Translations under genes and position numbers: made by a program
Part shown: piece by piece, positions 14,118 through 15,254 of the stretch
Layout of the letters: each line of letters opens with the position of its first letter
Position numbering within the stretch: position 1 is the first letter of the stretch
Assembly (NCBI GenBank): GCA_050331335.1
Contig: JBHJGY010000072.1
Span: 1-15,254 of the forward strand
Direction: 5' to 3'
DNA length: 15,254 nt
From: Thermohalobaculum sp050331335
Lineage (GTDB): Bacteria; Pseudomonadota; Alphaproteobacteria; Rhodobacterales; Rhodobacteraceae
Notes under the pieces: model-generated
Seen by the model: only the letters and a program-made list of their open reading frames with translations
What the model was told of the DNA's origin: nothing
The model's database searches: none

Positions 14118-15254
14118 ATGCTCGAACTCGTCCTCGGGGCTGCCCTGCTGGGCCTGATCACTGTCTTTGTCGTCGTCCGGCCGCTTCTCACCCGTGGTGC
14201 GCGGGAGGCGAGCCGGGCAACGCGCGACGTCGCCGTCTTTCGCGACCAACTCGCAGAGGTCGATCGCGACCGCGCCCGGGGGCTGATCTCGGAGGCCGAA
14301 GCGGCGGGCACCCGCGCGGAGATCTCGCGGCGCCTGATTGCCGCGGCGCAGCGGGCGGAGGGTGCTGAAGGCTTCGGACCGGCGCCCCAAGGCTTCTCCC
14401 GCGCGATGTCGATCGGCGCTGCACTCGGCGTGCCGCTCGTGGCCGGCGCGGCTTATCTGGTGACCGGAGCGCCGGGCCTGGACGATCAGCCCTTCGCAGC
14501 GCGGTCGGAGATTGAGCAACGGGCGGCCTTGGCGAGCTTGCCCGGCCAGCGGTTGTCGCAGGCGGAAGGCGCGGCGTTGGCTGCGGCGCAGGGGCGGGTG
14601 CCACCGCCGGAGGTGTCGCCGGAAGCCGACAGCCAAGCTACCGAGGTGGCTCGGCTTGCCGAGTTGATCGCCCAGCGCCCGGAGGATGTCGAAGGACGGC
14701 GGCTCCTGGCGGAGGCCTATATGCGCCGCGGGCGCTACGGCGATGCGGCCGAGCTCTTCGGCGAGATGATCAGGCTGCAGGCGCCAAGGATCGAAGGCGG
14801 GCTCTTCACCGCGCAGGCCGAGGCCTATGTCATGGCCGCCGGGGGGTATGTGTCGCCCGAAGCCGAGCAGGCGCTCCGACGGGCCCTGAGGCTCGACGCG
14901 CGGGACCCGGTGGCGCGCTACTATGCGGGCCTTGCCCTGGCTCAGCAGGGCAACCAGGACCAGGCGATTACGATCTGGCGGCAGCTCTACACGGAGTCGC
15001 AGCCGCAGGACCCGTGGTATCCTTTGGTGGCGGGCATGCTGGCCCAGGCCGGGGTGCCGCCCCCTCGACCAGGCGGGCTCGACCGCGATGCGGTCGCGGC
15101 GGTGGCGCAGATGACCCCGGAGGAGCAGGCCGCCTTTATGGCCGAACGGATGGCGGCGCTGGAAACACGACTCGTCTCCGAGGGCGGCACAGTGGAGGAG
15201 TGGGTGATGATGATCCGCGCCTATGCACGGTCGGGGCGCGCGGCGGACGCGGTC
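14118..15254 (+). CDS. ccmI: c-type cytochrome biogenesis protein CcmI (3' truncated)
   Basis: The frame is open for 379 codons from the ATG at 14118 to the window edge; family members run to about 400-420 residues, so only the end is missing. GGGAGG 7 bases upstream fixes the start. A first membrane helix lies at 3-20. The cytoplasmic loop has the CcmI signature FRDQLAEVDRD...RGLI (41-57) and AEISRRLI (67-74). A second helix lies at about 97-117. A periplasmic TPR domain covers about 185-330, including LLAEAYMRRGRYGDAAELF. CcmI holds apocytochrome c for the haem-ligation complex CcmFH. No other ccm gene is visible, though they could lie to the right. It is divergent from soxB across 209 bases. 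Confidence 0.93.
   Translation, partial: MLELVLGAALLGLITVFVVVRPLLTRGAREASRATRDVAVFRDQLAEVDRDRARGLISEAEAAGTRAEISRRLIAAAQRAEGAEGFGPAPQGFSRAMSIGAALGVPLVAGAAYLVTGAPGLDDQPFAARSEIEQRAALASLPGQRLSQAEGAALAAAQGRVPPPEVSPEADSQATEVARLAELIAQRPEDVEGRRLLAEAYMRRGRYGDAAELFGEMIRLQAPRIEGGLFTAQAEAYVMAAGGYVSPEAEQALRRALRLDARDPVARYYAGLALAQQGNQDQAITIWRQLYTESQPQDPWYPLVAGMLAQAGVPPPRPGGLDRDAVAAVAQMTPEEQAAFMAERMAALETRLVSEGGTVEEWVMMIRAYARSGRAADAV

Noticed and set aside
1..15254. Mobile element, prophage, CRISPR array or defence system
   Set aside because: No transposase, integrase, phage gene, direct repeat array or attachment-site duplication was seen on either strand; composition looks even across the window.

Overview
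The window is GC-rich, tightly packed chromosomal DNA from an alphaproteobacterium, most likely of the Rhodobacterales (roseobacter/rhodobacter) group. This is inferred from the DUF1523 protein, the CcmI form, the codon use and the gene families present; no rRNA marker is in view. Only the last codons of tuf (EF-Tu) at the left edge and the truncated ccmI at the right edge are housekeeping or biogenesis genes. There is no rRNA, tRNA, CRISPR array, transposase or integrase, and no gap between genes longer than about 275 bases.

Left part (1-4707). The tuf 3' end is followed by a strong hairpin. Then come a reverse-strand FkbM-type methyltransferase, a forward-strand small lipoprotein, a reverse-strand carboxylate-amine ligase of the YbdK/GCS2 family, and a forward-strand thiamine-diphosphate enzyme that resembles acetolactate synthase but lacks its hallmark residues. 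The ligase and the ThDP enzyme diverge from a 146-base region holding a perfect TTGACA box and a long hairpin.

Centre (4708-11577). All genes run on the reverse strand and form one transport locus. In transcription order they are a polyamine-type (PotA-like) ATPase, a 273-base regulatory gap, a periplasmic solute-binding protein, a very large first permease, a second permease, a phosphodiester-glycosidase-like secreted protein whose ATG overlaps the permease stop, a 91-residue two-helix membrane protein, and a DUF1523 membrane protein. Spacings from the binding protein onward are 62, 4, -4, 24 and 34 bases, so six genes probably share one mRNA. A stable hairpin lies just after the binding-protein gene and probably makes its transcript more abundant than those of the permeases. 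The first permease carries about 280 extra extracytoplasmic residues between its first and second helices.

Right part (11767-15254). A reverse-strand single-pass membrane protein of unknown function and a complete sarcosine oxidase beta-subunit-like flavoprotein (SoxB) lie upstream of the ATPase. The usual soxD, soxA and soxG partners do not follow soxB. A forward-strand ccmI (cytochrome c biogenesis) starts at 14118 and runs off the window.

Taken together, the centre and right parts suggest uptake of a small cationic or methylated nitrogen compound with a nearby amine-oxidising flavoprotein. The substrate cannot be read from the sequence. The most novel-looking element is the transporter-glycosidase-DUF1523 operon with its outsized permease.
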